From Hansschlegelia zhihuaiae (GTDB lineage Bacteria > Pseudomonadota > Alphaproteobacteria > Rhizobiales > Methylopilaceae): DNA of 64,000 bases. A program made the translations under genes and the position numbers. Position 1 is the first letter of the stretch, and every line of letters begins with the position of its first letter. The DNA is taken from positions 193,614-257,613 of the forward strand of contig NZ_RYFI01000002.1 in the NCBI RefSeq assembly GCF_004103825.1, given 5' to 3'. Positions 55,930 through 64,000 of this stretch are shown here, piece after piece. The notes beneath the pieces were generated by a model, which did not search any database, was not told where the DNA came from, and was given only the letters and a program-made list of their open reading frames with translations.

Positions 55930-58317
55930 ATGGCCAAGAGCGGCGCCCACCACAGGGACGGCGAGGCGTCTGAAAGCGGCGAGATCGATCTGCGCGCGCT
56001 CGGCCAGGGCATCTGGCGGCGCAAGTTCTGGATCCTCGGTCCGGCTCTGCTGGCGGCGATCGCGGCGATCGCCTTCGTGCAGATCTCCGCGCCGCTCTAC
56101 CGCTCCAGCGCGCTCGTCCTGATCGAGAATCGCGAGGGCGCGGCGCCGGGCGGCGAGCGTGGTCTCTCCTTGCCGGACGAGCAGGCGGTCGCGAGCCAGG
56201 TCCAGCTGATTCAGTCGCGCGACCTCGTTCGTCAGGTCGTAAAGTCCCTCGACCTTTCAAAGGACCCCGAATTCGGCCCGAAGGGTCCCGGCCTCATCTC
56301 CAAGATTCTCGGTTTCGTCGGGCTCGGCGGCGAGGCCAGGTCGCTCCCCATGAACGAGCGCGTGGTCGACCGGGTCGCCGCGAATCTGAGCGTCTATCCG
56401 GTGTCCGGCTCGCGTGTCGTGGGCGTCGAGTTCGTCTCCCAGAACGCCGATTCGGCGGCTCGGATCGTCAACGGCTTCGTCGACGCCTATCTCGACATCC
56501 AGCGCGACTCCAAGCGCGAGACCAACCGCCAGGCGAGCCAGTATCTCTCCGACGAGATCGCCAATCTGCGCGGCCGCGTCGGCGAGGCCGAAGAGCGCGT
56601 CGAGGCGTTCCGGGCCAAGGCCGGGCTGCTCGTCGGCACCAACAACACGACGGTCGCGGCCCAGCAGCTCGGCGACATGTCGAATCAGCTCTCGACGAGC
56701 CGCACCCAGCAGGCCGAGGCCCAGGCCAAGGCCGACATGATCCGCACCGTGCTGAAGCAGGGCCGGCCCGCCGAGGCGCTCGACATCGCGAATTCCGAGA
56801 CGGTGCGCCAGCTCTCCCAGCGCCGTTCCGAGCTCGCCGCCCAGATCGCGAGCGAAGGCCGGACGCTGCTGCCCCAGCATCCGCGCATGCGCGAGCTTTC
56901 GGCGCAGCTGTCCGGGCTCGACGAGCAGATCCGCTCCGAGGCCGACAAGCTCGCCCGCGCCTTCGACAACGAGGCCAAGACCGCAGGCGCTCGGGTGTCG
57001 GCGCTCGCCAAGCAGCTTGACCAGCTCAAGACCACGGCCGCGACCGCCAACAACCAGGAGGTCCAGCTCCGCGCGCTCGAGCGCGAGGCGCGGTCGCAGC
57101 GCGACCTGCTGGAGCAGATGCTGACCCGGTACCGCGAGACGAGCGCTCGCGAAAACCCGGAGGCGCTGCTTGCCGACGCCCGGGTGATCTCGCGCGGCGC
57201 CGCGGCAACCGAGCCCTACTTTCCGAAGAAGACCGCGACGGTCGCGCTCGCGACGCTCGGCGTCTTCGTGCTCGCGCTCTTCGTCGCGGCCGCCGCCGAA
57301 CTGTTCGGCGGCGGCCGGCGATCGCGCGAGATCGACCACGGGCCGCCGCCTGCGCTTGGCGAACAGCCGGCTTTCGGGCGGCTCCAGGGGCCCATGCCGT
57401 CCTCCGGGCCGCCGACGCCTGCGCCGGAGCCGCAGGCCGGCCGTGACGACGATCCGAAGCCCGATCTGCCGAAACCCGAAGAGGCGAAGACTGCGCCTGT
57501 GCTGGCATCGGCGTCCGCCGTCGCTCCGGAGCCTGTCGCGCCCGAAGCGCCCGAGCCGTCGAAGACCGCGCCTGGCGCCCGATCGTCTGCGGGAGCAGCT
57601 CCGGCAGTCGCCGCGGTCGCAACCGCGGCAGGAGCGACCGCCGCCGCAAGGCCAAGCCCTGCGAAGCTCAGCCCTGCGACCTCGCTCGGCCGTCCTACGG
57701 CCCGCGCGGCGACCATCGAGTTCGCCGACGCCGCGCTGGTCGCGGCGCTCGCCCGCCAGCTCGCCGCGATGCCGACGGGCGACGGCGCGCTCAGGATTCT
57801 CACGACCGGCGCCACGCCGGACCTCGGCGTCGCGAGCGTCGCGGCGCGGCTCGCGGCGACGATCTCCGAATCCGGCCGCCGGGTCGTCGCGGTCGACGCG
57901 GCGGGCGGCGCGCGCAATGGCGAGGAGGGGCCGGGCCTCGCCGAACTCCTGTCCGGCGACGCGACCTTCGCGCAGGCGATCCACCGCGACCGCGGTTCGC
58001 GCGTCCACCTCGTGCCGCAGGGCGCGGAGCCTTTCGAGCGGCTCGACCCGGCGGCGCGGTCCCGCCTCGGCATCGTGCTGGAGGCGCTCGCGCTCACCTA
58101 TGACTTCGTGATGATCACCACGCCGAGCGGCCCCGGCGGCTCCGACGCGTTCGCCGCGCATTGCGGCGCGGCCGTGCTGGTCTCGAACGCCGGCGCGGCC
58201 GACGCCGTCACCGTCGAGGCGCATCAGCGGCTCAGGGCGAACGGCATCGACGACGTGGTGGTGCTGCTGATCACCGACGGCGGCGGCACGCCCGGAGGCC
58301 GCTCGCTCGCCGCTTGA
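55930..58317 (+). CDS. Wzz/GumC-like chain-length protein with degenerate BY-kinase-like C-terminus
   Basis: 795 residues from ATG 55930 after GAGGAGCGGGA; an earlier ATG at 55870 lacks an RBS. The N-terminal Wzz part has membrane helix ILGPALLAAIAAIAFVQI, long coiled coils (about residues 190-430) and a second helix near residue 440-465. A 150-residue Pro/Ala-rich linker follows, then a ParA/BY-kinase-like domain (about 620-795). Where Walker A should be the sequence is LTTGATPDLGVASVA, lacking GxGKT/S, and no C-terminal Tyr cluster is seen. It is therefore a probable co-polymerase whose kinase is inactive. It governs chain length and links to the OPX export channel. Confidence 0.88.
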   Translation: MAKSGAHHRDGEASESGEIDLRALGQGIWRRKFWILGPALLAAIAAIAFVQISAPLYRSSALVLIENREGAAPGGERGLSLPDEQAVASQVQLIQSRDLVRQVVKSLDLSKDPEFGPKGPGLISKILGFVGLGGEARSLPMNERVVDRVAANLSVYPVSGSRVVGVEFVSQNADSAARIVNGFVDAYLDIQRDSKRETNRQASQYLSDEIANLRGRVGEAEERVEAFRAKAGLLVGTNNTTVAAQQLGDMSNQLSTSRTQQAEAQAKADMIRTVLKQGRPAEALDIANSETVRQLSQRRSELAAQIASEGRTLLPQHPRMRELSAQLSGLDEQIRSEADKLARAFDNEAKTAGARVSALAKQLDQLKTTAATANNQEVQLRALEREARSQRDLLEQMLTRYRETSARENPEALLADARVISRGAAATEPYFPKKTATVALATLGVFVLALFVAAAAELFGGGRRSREIDHGPPPALGEQPAFGRLQGPMPSSGPPTPAPEPQAGRDDDPKPDLPKPEEAKTAPVLASASAVAPEPVAPEAPEPSKTAPGARSSAGAAPAVAAVATAAGATAAARPSPAKLSPATSLGRPTARAATIEFADAALVAALARQLAAMPTGDGALRILTTGATPDLGVASVAARLAATISESGRRVVAVDAAGGARNGEEGPGLAELLSGDATFAQAIHRDRGSRVHLVPQGAEPFERLDPAARSRLGIVLEALALTYDFVMITTPSGPGGSDAFAAHCGAAVLVSNAGAADAVTVEAHQRLRANGIDDVVVLLITDGGGTPGGRSLAA

Positions 58318-58341
58318 CCGCGCGGCGAGCGCCGATCGCCT

Positions 58342-59544
58342 TCAGGAGTGATGGTCTTCGGCCGATGCGGCGCTTCTGCGTCCGGCCATCGCCTTGCGCG
58401 CGCGATCGAGCAGCGCGTAGGCGCGGGGACTTGCCTTCACGCGCGCCTTCGCGGCCGCCGCTCCCGCTACCGCCGCCGCCGCGGCGCGCCCGCGCAGCGT
58501 GACGCCGAAGATCGAGTCGAACAGCGGCACGGCGTCTGGGCAGTACATCTTCTTGTAGGCAGCGGCGCCGACGCCGAGGTCGAAGATCGACAGGCCGCGG
58601 CGGATCGAATCCTCGACCACGAAATTCATCAGCATCTCGCCGGGGCTGTACTTCGCCCGTTCGCCGCTGGTGATCGAGATGAACATGCCGCAGTAGCGGC
58701 CGCGGTCGGCGAGGCCGCCCGTCACCGAGATGATTTCGCCGTCGAGCTCGAACCCGTAGATCTCGACGGTGGGCGCGGCGCCGCTGAGCCCGCAGGCGTC
58801 GGCCAGGAACTCGTGGACGCCCTGACGCTCGAACACGTTCGCCACGCCGCGCATCTCGAACTGGCGGGCCTTCTGGTCGAAATAGGCGTCAAGCAAGCGC
58901 GCGCGCTGCGCGGCGGTCTCGGCGCGGTAGATGAGCGGATGGCCGAGCTCCTCGAAGCGGCGCATCTTGCGCCGCTGGTTCGAACGCGACTTGGCCGACA
59001 CGAAGCGTTTCAGATGTTCTTCGAGGCTCGGCGCCAAGGGGCCGCTGAAGCCCGCGTCGGGGGAGGGCTGGCGGGGCAGCGCGGCGAACGGGTTGTCGAA
59101 GCCCTCCCAGACGTGAGGCTGGTTCGACAGCGCGAAGGCGTCGATCCGCGCGATCTTCGCGGCGTCGCGCAGCAGACGCATCGCGTCGCCTCCGGCGAAG
59201 GCCGCGAGGCTGTCGCGCCGGATGACCGGGAGGTTGTAGTTGACGTGGCTGCCGCCGAGGAAACGCGCGACCCTGATTCCCGCTCGACGCTTCAGGCCGA
59301 AGGGCAGCAGCGCCACCGGCCGGCCGGAGGCGTCCCGCGCCACCACGATGAGAGGCTCGACGCCCTCCGGCCCCGCGGCGTGATCCACCCAGGCGCGAAG
59401 GAAGGCAGGATTCTGATAGGGCGTGGCGAGCGCCTCGGGCATGAGCGCCGTCCAGAGGGCCGCGACCTCGGAGAGGTCGCGATGGATCTCGACGGTCGCA
59501 TAGGCCTGGCCCGGCGCAGCGGGGAGCCGGTCGGTCTTCATCAT
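58342..59544 (-). CDS. FemAB/CelD-like acyltransferase
   Basis: 400 residues from ATG 59544 (MMKTDRLP); the open frame further upstream is a poor match. GNAT_6 (CelD/BcsL-like) features: ATVEIHRDLSEVAALWTALM, TPYQNPAFLRAWVDH, FLGGSHVNYNLPVIR, SKSRSNQRRKMRRFEELGH and YSPGEMLMNFVVEDSI. Such enzymes modify surface polysaccharides by acyl transfer. The gene is convergent with the chain-length gene and belongs to the polysaccharide cluster by position. The donor and acceptor are unknown. Confidence 0.83.
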   Translation of the reverse strand: MMKTDRLPAAPGQAYATVEIHRDLSEVAALWTALMPEALATPYQNPAFLRAWVDHAAGPEGVEPLIVVARDASGRPVALLPFGLKRRAGIRVARFLGGSHVNYNLPVIRRDSLAAFAGGDAMRLLRDAAKIARIDAFALSNQPHVWEGFDNPFAALPRQPSPDAGFSGPLAPSLEEHLKRFVSAKSRSNQRRKMRRFEELGHPLIYRAETAAQRARLLDAYFDQKARQFEMRGVANVFERQGVHEFLADACGLSGAAPTVEIYGFELDGEIISVTGGLADRGRYCGMFISITSGERAKYSPGEMLMNFVVEDSIRRGLSIFDLGVGAAAYKKMYCPDAVPLFDSIFGVTLRGRAAAAAVAGAAAAKARVKASPRAYALLDRARKAMAGRRSAASAEDHHS

Positions 59545-59683
59545 GCCGGCGATCCGATGCGTGGCGGCGTTCGGCTCCCCGCGGTCGCAGGGAGCCTTGC
59601 CTCTGGGTTGGAGATACTGCGGCCGCGTCGCAGAAAGGGCGCTACGCGGCATCATGGCGCCGTTCCTTGCCTCGCGCCCCGCG

Positions 59684-61096
59684 TCACTTGCTCACGCGCA
59701 GGTTCGACAGCGAGTCGCCGATGGTCTTGAACGCGTCCTTGAGCGCCGTCTCGTTGCCGGCTGGGAAGTAGTACTCGGCCTTCGACGCGCACGCCTGCAT
59801 CAACTTCTCGATCTCGCTGTTCTTCGGGATGTTGAACGCGACGGTGTAGATGATCACGCTGGCGCTCTTGGCCGAGTTGCAGACCTCCGTGAGGCGTGCG
59901 TTGAGATTCTTGACCGCCTGCGCTTCCTGATCAGTTCCCAGTCGCTTTTCGCTCAGCACGCCGTAGGCCGTGTAGCCGCCCAGGCCGGCGCTCATCGTGT
60001 TGGCGCCATCGGTCATCAGCACGAGCGCCTTGCTCATGCGCGGCGTGTTGTAGTCCAACGGGAGTCCCGACAGGGACATGTCCCCGCCCCACTTCCCGCG
60101 CCACCTCGGCGAGAGCATCCTCCATCCCCACACAGCGCCAAGATTGACGTGGGTGTTTCCGCCATCCTTCATGTTGTCGATGGCGGTCTCGACCGTCGCC
60201 CTCTTCTTGGTCATGGGCAGCATGGGCGACGGGCAATATTTATTGTATTCTTTATTGTACTCGTAGAAAAAGTTGCTCCAAGGAGAACTTGGATCAAGAT
60301 TGGGATATTTATAGTATCTAAACAGCGTCGATTTATCGAGAGGGGTGAGGGTCGGCGGGGCGTCCGTGGTGTCAAGCTCGCGGGTCCGCTGATTGGCGGA
60401 ATATGCGCGAGCCTCGATGCAGCCCGACCAACCCGACGGCTTCAGGGCGACGTTGGCGGGGTCCGGGTCCATCCAGGCCAAGTGGTTCGCTACGGCGGGC
60501 CCGATGTTCACTGTCTGCGAGAAGGGCACCAGGCCGACATAGAGGTCGTCCGCCTCGGCCTGTCCACCATAGAGGATGTTGAGCAGCGACTTGGCGGAAG
60601 ATTTTAGCGCGGGCATGCTGCTGCTCATCGAGCCCGTGTTGTCGAGAGCGAGCACTAGTTCCAGGCCCGTCGCGGCGCGCGTGACCTCCGACGTCGCCTT
60701 CACCTTCACCAGCTTTGTTCCGAAGATCCGCATGAAGGCCGTCGGCATCTCGGCCTCGGCGCTCAGTGTGATGACGCTCTTCGTCGCGTTCGGCGTCGCG
60801 GTGACGGAGGTGACGGTCGCGCCCGAATAGCCGGCCGCGAAGTTCGCCTGCACGAAGCGCTTCGCGTCGGCGTTGTAATCCGTGGTGCTGAGTCTTGCGC
60901 CGACCGCGAGACCTGCGGCGTCGAGCGCGTCGGACAATCGGGCCTTGACCAGCACGCCCCGGCCGGTGTCGACCGCGAGCCCGACGCAGCCGATCAGCAC
61001 CAGCAGCATCAGGCCGATGAGGGGGGCGACGACGCCGTCTTCCGAACGGGCGAGGCGGGCAAGGCGGGCGCGCGGCCCGTTCGACGAGGTGCTCAT
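59684..61096 (-). CDS. TadG-like pilus-associated protein with von Willebrand A domain
   Basis: 470 residues from ATG 61096, which overlaps the stop of the TadE gene (TGATG). The TadG-like N-terminus is GVVAPLIGLMLLVLIGCVGLAVD with a cleavable prepilin-like transmembrane segment. The vWA domain has the MIDAS motif LDNTGSMSS and VLMTDGANTM. TadG proteins help assemble or localise Flp/Tad pili. About residues 250-290 (60225-60330) are encoded by unusually AT-rich codons. Confidence 0.85.
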   Translation of the reverse strand: MSTSSNGPRARLARLARSEDGVVAPLIGLMLLVLIGCVGLAVDTGRGVLVKARLSDALDAAGLAVGARLSTTDYNADAKRFVQANFAAGYSGATVTSVTATPNATKSVITLSAEAEMPTAFMRIFGTKLVKVKATSEVTRAATGLELVLALDNTGSMSSSMPALKSSAKSLLNILYGGQAEADDLYVGLVPFSQTVNIGPAVANHLAWMDPDPANVALKPSGWSGCIEARAYSANQRTRELDTTDAPPTLTPLDKSTLFRYYKYPNLDPSSPWSNFFYEYNKEYNKYCPSPMLPMTKKRATVETAIDNMKDGGNTHVNLGAVWGWRMLSPRWRGKWGGDMSLSGLPLDYNTPRMSKALVLMTDGANTMSAGLGGYTAYGVLSEKRLGTDQEAQAVKNLNARLTEVCNSAKSASVIIYTVAFNIPKNSEIEKLMQACASKAEYYFPAGNETALKDAFKTIGDSLSNLRVSK

Positions 61097-61662
61097 CAGC
61101 AGGGCTTCGTGTTGAGCGCGCCGAGGCGCGGGCGATAGAGCGACTGCGTGTGAAGGTCGATGTTCCCGGTCACGAACTGGGTGAAGAGCGGCTCGTACCG
61201 GTAGAAGACCTCGGAGACGATGAGATTGTCGTTGCCGTCGGCGAGCAGCGCCTTGTCGACGTTCGCCGCCGCGCCCTCCTTGCCGATCTTGCTCTGCCAC
61301 TGCGAGCCGTTGGTGCTGTAGCACTGCCACCGCACCCTCGGCGTCGTGTTGTCGAGATAGACGGACGTCAGGATCGTCACGCCGTTGACGCCGGACCGGT
61401 AGGATTTGAGGCTCGATCCCGTGATCCGGAAAACCTGCGCCATGGTGGAGGAGTTCAGCGCCTTGTACTGCGCGGTCACGTCCGCGACCGAGAAGCCGAC
61501 CTTGTCGACGCCCGACCGCACCTGGATGAAGCGCGTCAGGTCGTAGCCGCCAAGCAGCAGGGTCGCGAGCACCGGCGCCATCAGGGCGAACTCGATCGCG
61601 GCGAGCCCGTCCTGCGAACCGCGGAACCGGCGGAGCCGGGAGATGAGCGCGGGGCGGGCCAT
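61096..61662 (-). CDS. TadE-like pseudopilin 1
   Basis: 188 residues from ATG 61662, overlapping the preceding gene's stop (TGATG). Basic N-terminus then a prepilin-like segment GLAAIEFALMAPVLATLLLGGYDL, the TadE signature, with a long periplasmic remainder. TadE proteins are minor pseudopilins processed by a prepilin peptidase; they contribute to Tad pilus assembly. The neighbour genes are TadE 2 and TadG. Confidence 0.87.
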   Translation of the reverse strand: MARPALISRLRRFRGSQDGLAAIEFALMAPVLATLLLGGYDLTRFIQVRSGVDKVGFSVADVTAQYKALNSSTMAQVFRITGSSLKSYRSGVNGVTILTSVYLDNTTPRVRWQCYSTNGSQWQSKIGKEGAAANVDKALLADGNDNLIVSEVFYRYEPLFTQFVTGNIDLHTQSLYRPRLGALNTKPC

Positions 61663-62243
61663 CAGTACGGCTCGTTCCTGACGGCGATCTCGGATTTCAG
61701 CGCGCGAGCGCCGTCCTTGCCGATGAGCTTGCCGATGAAGGGGGTCGAGATCGGCCAGTTATAGGTCGCGGTGTAGACGACGATCTGGGTCGCGCCGCCG
61801 AGGCCGCCCTTGCCGCGATCGACGTCGTAGGAGCCGTTGCCGTTGGTGTCGGTGAAGGACTCGCCTGCGTCGCGCTTGCCGTTCTTGTTGGTGTCGGTGA
61901 ACGGCTCGGGCTGGCCGATGTCGCTGTAGTCCGTGTAGGCCTTGCTGGTGACCTGGATCTTAGCCGGGTCGAGATATTTGGAGGCGGCCGTCTTGATCGC
62001 CGCTGACACCGCGTCGGCCTGGGTCTTGCCCGCCTCCTTGAAGCCGGTCTTGCCGACGCGGCTCGCCGCGAACACGGAATTGTCGAGCACCGCCTGCGCG
62101 CCCTGCATCAGGCCAAGCTCGACGACGCCGCAAAGCATCAGGACGAGCGGCGGGCCGATCAAGGCGAACTCCAGCGCGGTCGCGCCGCTTGCGTCGCGGC
62201 CGAACGGCCGAAAGAGGCGGCGGTGGAGACGGGACGGGATCAT
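61662..62243 (-). CDS. TadE-like pseudopilin 2 with Ca-binding-like repeats
   Basis: 193 residues from ATG 62243 (MIPSRLHRRLFR); a longer start at 62339 is possible. The TadE segment GATALEFALIGPPLVLMLCG is followed by a periplasmic domain that has two tandem DTNxNG loops (FTDTNKNGKRDAGE and FTDTNGNGSYD), like dockerin or EF-hand Ca-binding repeats. Calcium-stabilised loops are unusual in TadE proteins. It is the first gene of the TadE-TadE-TadG operon. Confidence 0.85.
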   Translation of the reverse strand: MIPSRLHRRLFRPFGRDASGATALEFALIGPPLVLMLCGVVELGLMQGAQAVLDNSVFAASRVGKTGFKEAGKTQADAVSAAIKTAASKYLDPAKIQVTSKAYTDYSDIGQPEPFTDTNKNGKRDAGESFTDTNGNGSYDVDRGKGGLGGATQIVVYTATYNWPISTPFIGKLIGKDGARALKSEIAVRNEPY

Positions 62244-62567
62244 GGCTTCGCGGCTGAGATCGGTTCTTTTCTCAAGGCCGGACGCTATGGAGGGAACCTT
62301 ATACAATCCGTGAAGTCGATCGTGTAAAATCAGCTTCAATTCCGCTGAAAATGCTTGGGAAGGAGGCCGTCGGAGCGGCCGGAGGCCCTCATTCTTGCGG
62401 CGACGGCCGTTTCTGCGACCGACGCCGGGCGCGCAAGCTTCAGCGAAATCTCCTCAAATTGTCGACATCCGCGGCGTGGGTCGACGCGCGGCGAGTTCTG
62501 CGGGCCTCGCAAGACTTCGTTTACCGTCGGCGCCGAAAGTAGCCGCGACCTACGATCGGGGACCGGA
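62244..62567. other. divergent intergenic region upstream of TadE 2 and the deacetylase
   Basis: No gene is supported. A minus-strand TTTACA (62328-62323) with GTATAA (62305-62300) at 17 nt could serve the TadE operon; it is weak. Nothing else stands out. Confidence 0.4.
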
Positions 62568-63626
62568 ATGAGCGGAGCGCGCACGCGACTGTTTCGCGCG
62601 GCGTTCGCGGCGCTCGACCTCGTCGGCGCGAACCGCGCCCTCGGCGCCCGCACGCGCGGCCTCGGCCTGATCCTGACGCTCCACCACGTCCGCAAGTGGG
62701 ACGGCCGCTCCTTCGCGCCGAACCGTCTGCTCGAAGTCGAGCCGGCCTTCCTCGACCTCGCGCTCGGCCGCGCAACGGAACTCGGCTTCGACTTCGTGAC
62801 GCTCGACGAGGCCCTCGCACGCGTCCGCGCGGGACGGTCGGAGCGACCCTTCCTGCACGTCACCTTCGACGACGGCTATCGCGACGTCCGCGATGAGGCC
62901 CTGCCGATCCTGCGCCGCCATGGCGCGCCGGCGACGCTCTACGTGGCGTCAGGCTTCGCGGAGGGCAGCGTCGACATCTGGTGGCTCGCGCTCGAAGCCG
63001 CGCTCGCCCGCGCCTCGGAGATCGCGATCGACCTCGGCGCCGGGAACGAGCGGCTCCCCTGCGCCACGCCGCGCGAGAAGGACGCCGCCTGGTCGCGGAT
63101 CTATTGGGCGTTGCGCGCGGGTCCGGAGGAGCGGCTGAGAACGGAGACGCAGCGGCTCGCGCTCGAGCAGGGGATCGATCCGCTCTCCTTCGCGCGCGAT
63201 CTCTGCATGCGCTGGGACGAGCTCCGCGAGGTCGCGGCCGATCCGCTGGTCGAGATCGGCGCCCACACCGTCACCCATCCAATGCTGGCGAAACACCCGG
63301 CAGAGGTCGCGCGCGCCGAGATGGCGGAGAGCCGCGAGGCGATCGCGCAGGCGCTCGGCCGGACGCCACGGCACTTCGCCTATCCGGTCGGCGATCTGTC
63401 GGCCGCGGGCGCGCGCGATTATGCTCTCGCGGACGAGATCGGCTTCGACAGCGCCGTGACCACGCGGCCCGGCCATCTCGACGCCTCGCACGCCGCGGCG
63501 CCGACGGCGCTGCCGCGCGTCTCGCTCAATGGCCATTTCCAGACCCGCGCCGCGGTCGACGCGCTGCTGTCCGGAGCGCCCTTCGCGATGATGCGGGCGG
63601 CGCGGAGGCTGACGGGGCGGGCGTAG
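62568..63626 (+). CDS. polysaccharide deacetylase (NodB-like)
   Basis: 352 residues from ATG 62568 with GGGGA upstream; the open frame from 62355 adds a non-conserved leader. The NodB-fold has LHVTFDDGYRDV (Asp-Asp metal site), IGAHTVTHPML with the two His metal ligands (H-x3-H), and HFAYPVG near the active site. It removes acetyl groups from N-acetylated sugars. There is no clear signal peptide, so it may act in the cytoplasm or on lipid-linked intermediates. By position it belongs with the exopolysaccharide genes. Confidence 0.88.
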   Translation: MSGARTRLFRAAFAALDLVGANRALGARTRGLGLILTLHHVRKWDGRSFAPNRLLEVEPAFLDLALGRATELGFDFVTLDEALARVRAGRSERPFLHVTFDDGYRDVRDEALPILRRHGAPATLYVASGFAEGSVDIWWLALEAALARASEIAIDLGAGNERLPCATPREKDAAWSRIYWALRAGPEERLRTETQRLALEQGIDPLSFARDLCMRWDELREVAADPLVEIGAHTVTHPMLAKHPAEVARAEMAESREAIAQALGRTPRHFAYPVGDLSAAGARDYALADEIGFDSAVTTRPGHLDASHAAAPTALPRVSLNGHFQTRAAVDALLSGAPFAMMRAARRLTGRA

Positions 63627-63638
63627 CCGGCGCATCGC

Positions 63639-63756
63639 TCATGTCCCGGCCTCGAGCCGGGACCCATTCGGCTCCGTGTTCTCCAAGAAATCGCCGACGT
63701 TGGTTCGTCCGGAATGCAGCGCGCTCAATGGGTCCCGGCTCAAGGCCGGGACATGA
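63639..63756. repeat. dispersed palindromic repeat, copy 2
   Basis: A 30-nt arm at 63639-63668 is repeated in reverse complement at 63727-63756 with one mismatch. The core TCCCGGC...GCCGGGA and flanking CCCAT are the same as in copy 1 at 30753-30874. Each arm also folds on itself. Confidence 0.88.
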
Positions 63757-63772
63757 GGGCGGCGTTCATCGA

Positions 63773-63982
63773 TCAGCGCCTGTCGACGCGCTCCATCCAG
63801 CGGATGAGGAGCGCGGCCGGGATGATCCAGATCAGGCCGAAAAAGGCGAAGAAGGCGAGCTGGACGGCGGCGCCGGACTGGGCCAGCCGGACCTGACCGA
63901 CGATCACCACGACGAGCGCGTAGATCACGACGCCGAGCACCAGCGCGATCCCGCCGATCAGTTTCTTCACGCGGGGCGGCAT
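63773..63982 (-). CDS. DUF2842 family small membrane protein
   Basis: 69 residues with two hydrophobic segments (IGGIALVLGVVIYALVVVIVG and LAFFAFFGLIWIIPAALLI). Size, sequence and ending RWMERVDRR match the DUF2842 family, an alphaproteobacterial inner-membrane protein of unknown role. It sits alone after the dispersed palindromic repeat. Confidence 0.85.
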   Translation of the reverse strand: MPPRVKKLIGGIALVLGVVIYALVVVIVGQVRLAQSGAAVQLAFFAFFGLIWIIPAALLIRWMERVDRR

Positions 63983-64000
63983 GGCGGGGCCGGGGTCGCT

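Overview
The window is GC-rich DNA from an alphaproteobacterium, most likely of the order Hyphomicrobiales. The evidence is a phasin, an IalB-family protein, a DUF2842 protein, a K+-independent H+-pyrophosphatase, ClpS-ClpA, HspQ and TadE/TadG proteins, plus intergenic palindromes of a type common in that order. A malyl-CoA-lyase-like enzyme and an MxaD-like/beta-propeller pair hint at a methylotroph (Methylopila or Hansschlegelia-like), but this is inference and no methanol dehydrogenase is in view.

Positions 1-12969 are the right end of a prophage, a siphovirus-like tail module read left to right with nearly every gene overlapping the next: the C-terminus of a tape measure protein carrying an M15 peptidase, two small tail-tip proteins, an NlpC/P60-like hydrolase, a TipJ/gpJ-like host-specificity protein, and a 2080-residue tail fibre or spike with two beta-helix regions and a Gly-rich tip. 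The last gene is a sulfatase of the iduronate-2-sulfatase type with a probable Tat signal. Immediately beyond it lies a DsbA/FrnE-like gene cut off after 78 codons, which probably marks the prophage attachment site. The sulfatase-plus-spike pair is the most unusual thing in the window.

Positions 13048-45413 are ordinary chromosome. In order: an operon of a YejA-like solute-binding protein and a degenerate acyl-CoA-synthetase-like protein; IalB; HspQ; a CoA-ester lyase; an AEC transporter; a UbiH-type hydroxylase; TerC with an SDR; a secreted unknown; a quinone reductase; a RatA/Coq10-like protein with ThiL; a lytic transglycosylase; HppA; a rhodanese pair of which one lacks its catalytic Cys; PanC; a J-domain membrane protein; a D,D-carboxypeptidase with SPOR domain; a phasin with two TGC-N3-GCA sites in its promoter; ClpS-ClpA; AzlCD; a HIT protein; an acetyltransferase-like protein; an MxaD-like protein with a YVTN beta-propeller; an orphan receiver protein; two small unknown genes; and tRNA-Pro(GGG).

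Positions 44964-49489 form a sulfate-import locus: an Rrf2-type regulator followed by a sulfate-binding protein and CysT-CysW-CysA. MurJ follows. Positions 51100-59544 and 62568-63626 are a surface-polysaccharide region: Wzy-like polymerase or ligase, initiating phosphoglycosyltransferase, one GT4, outer-membrane export lipoprotein, a Wzz/Wzc-like co-polymerase whose kinase domain has lost its Walker A, a FemAB/CelD-like acyltransferase and a polysaccharide deacetylase. A three-gene TadE-TadE-TadG operon is embedded in it. A DUF2842 membrane protein ends the window.
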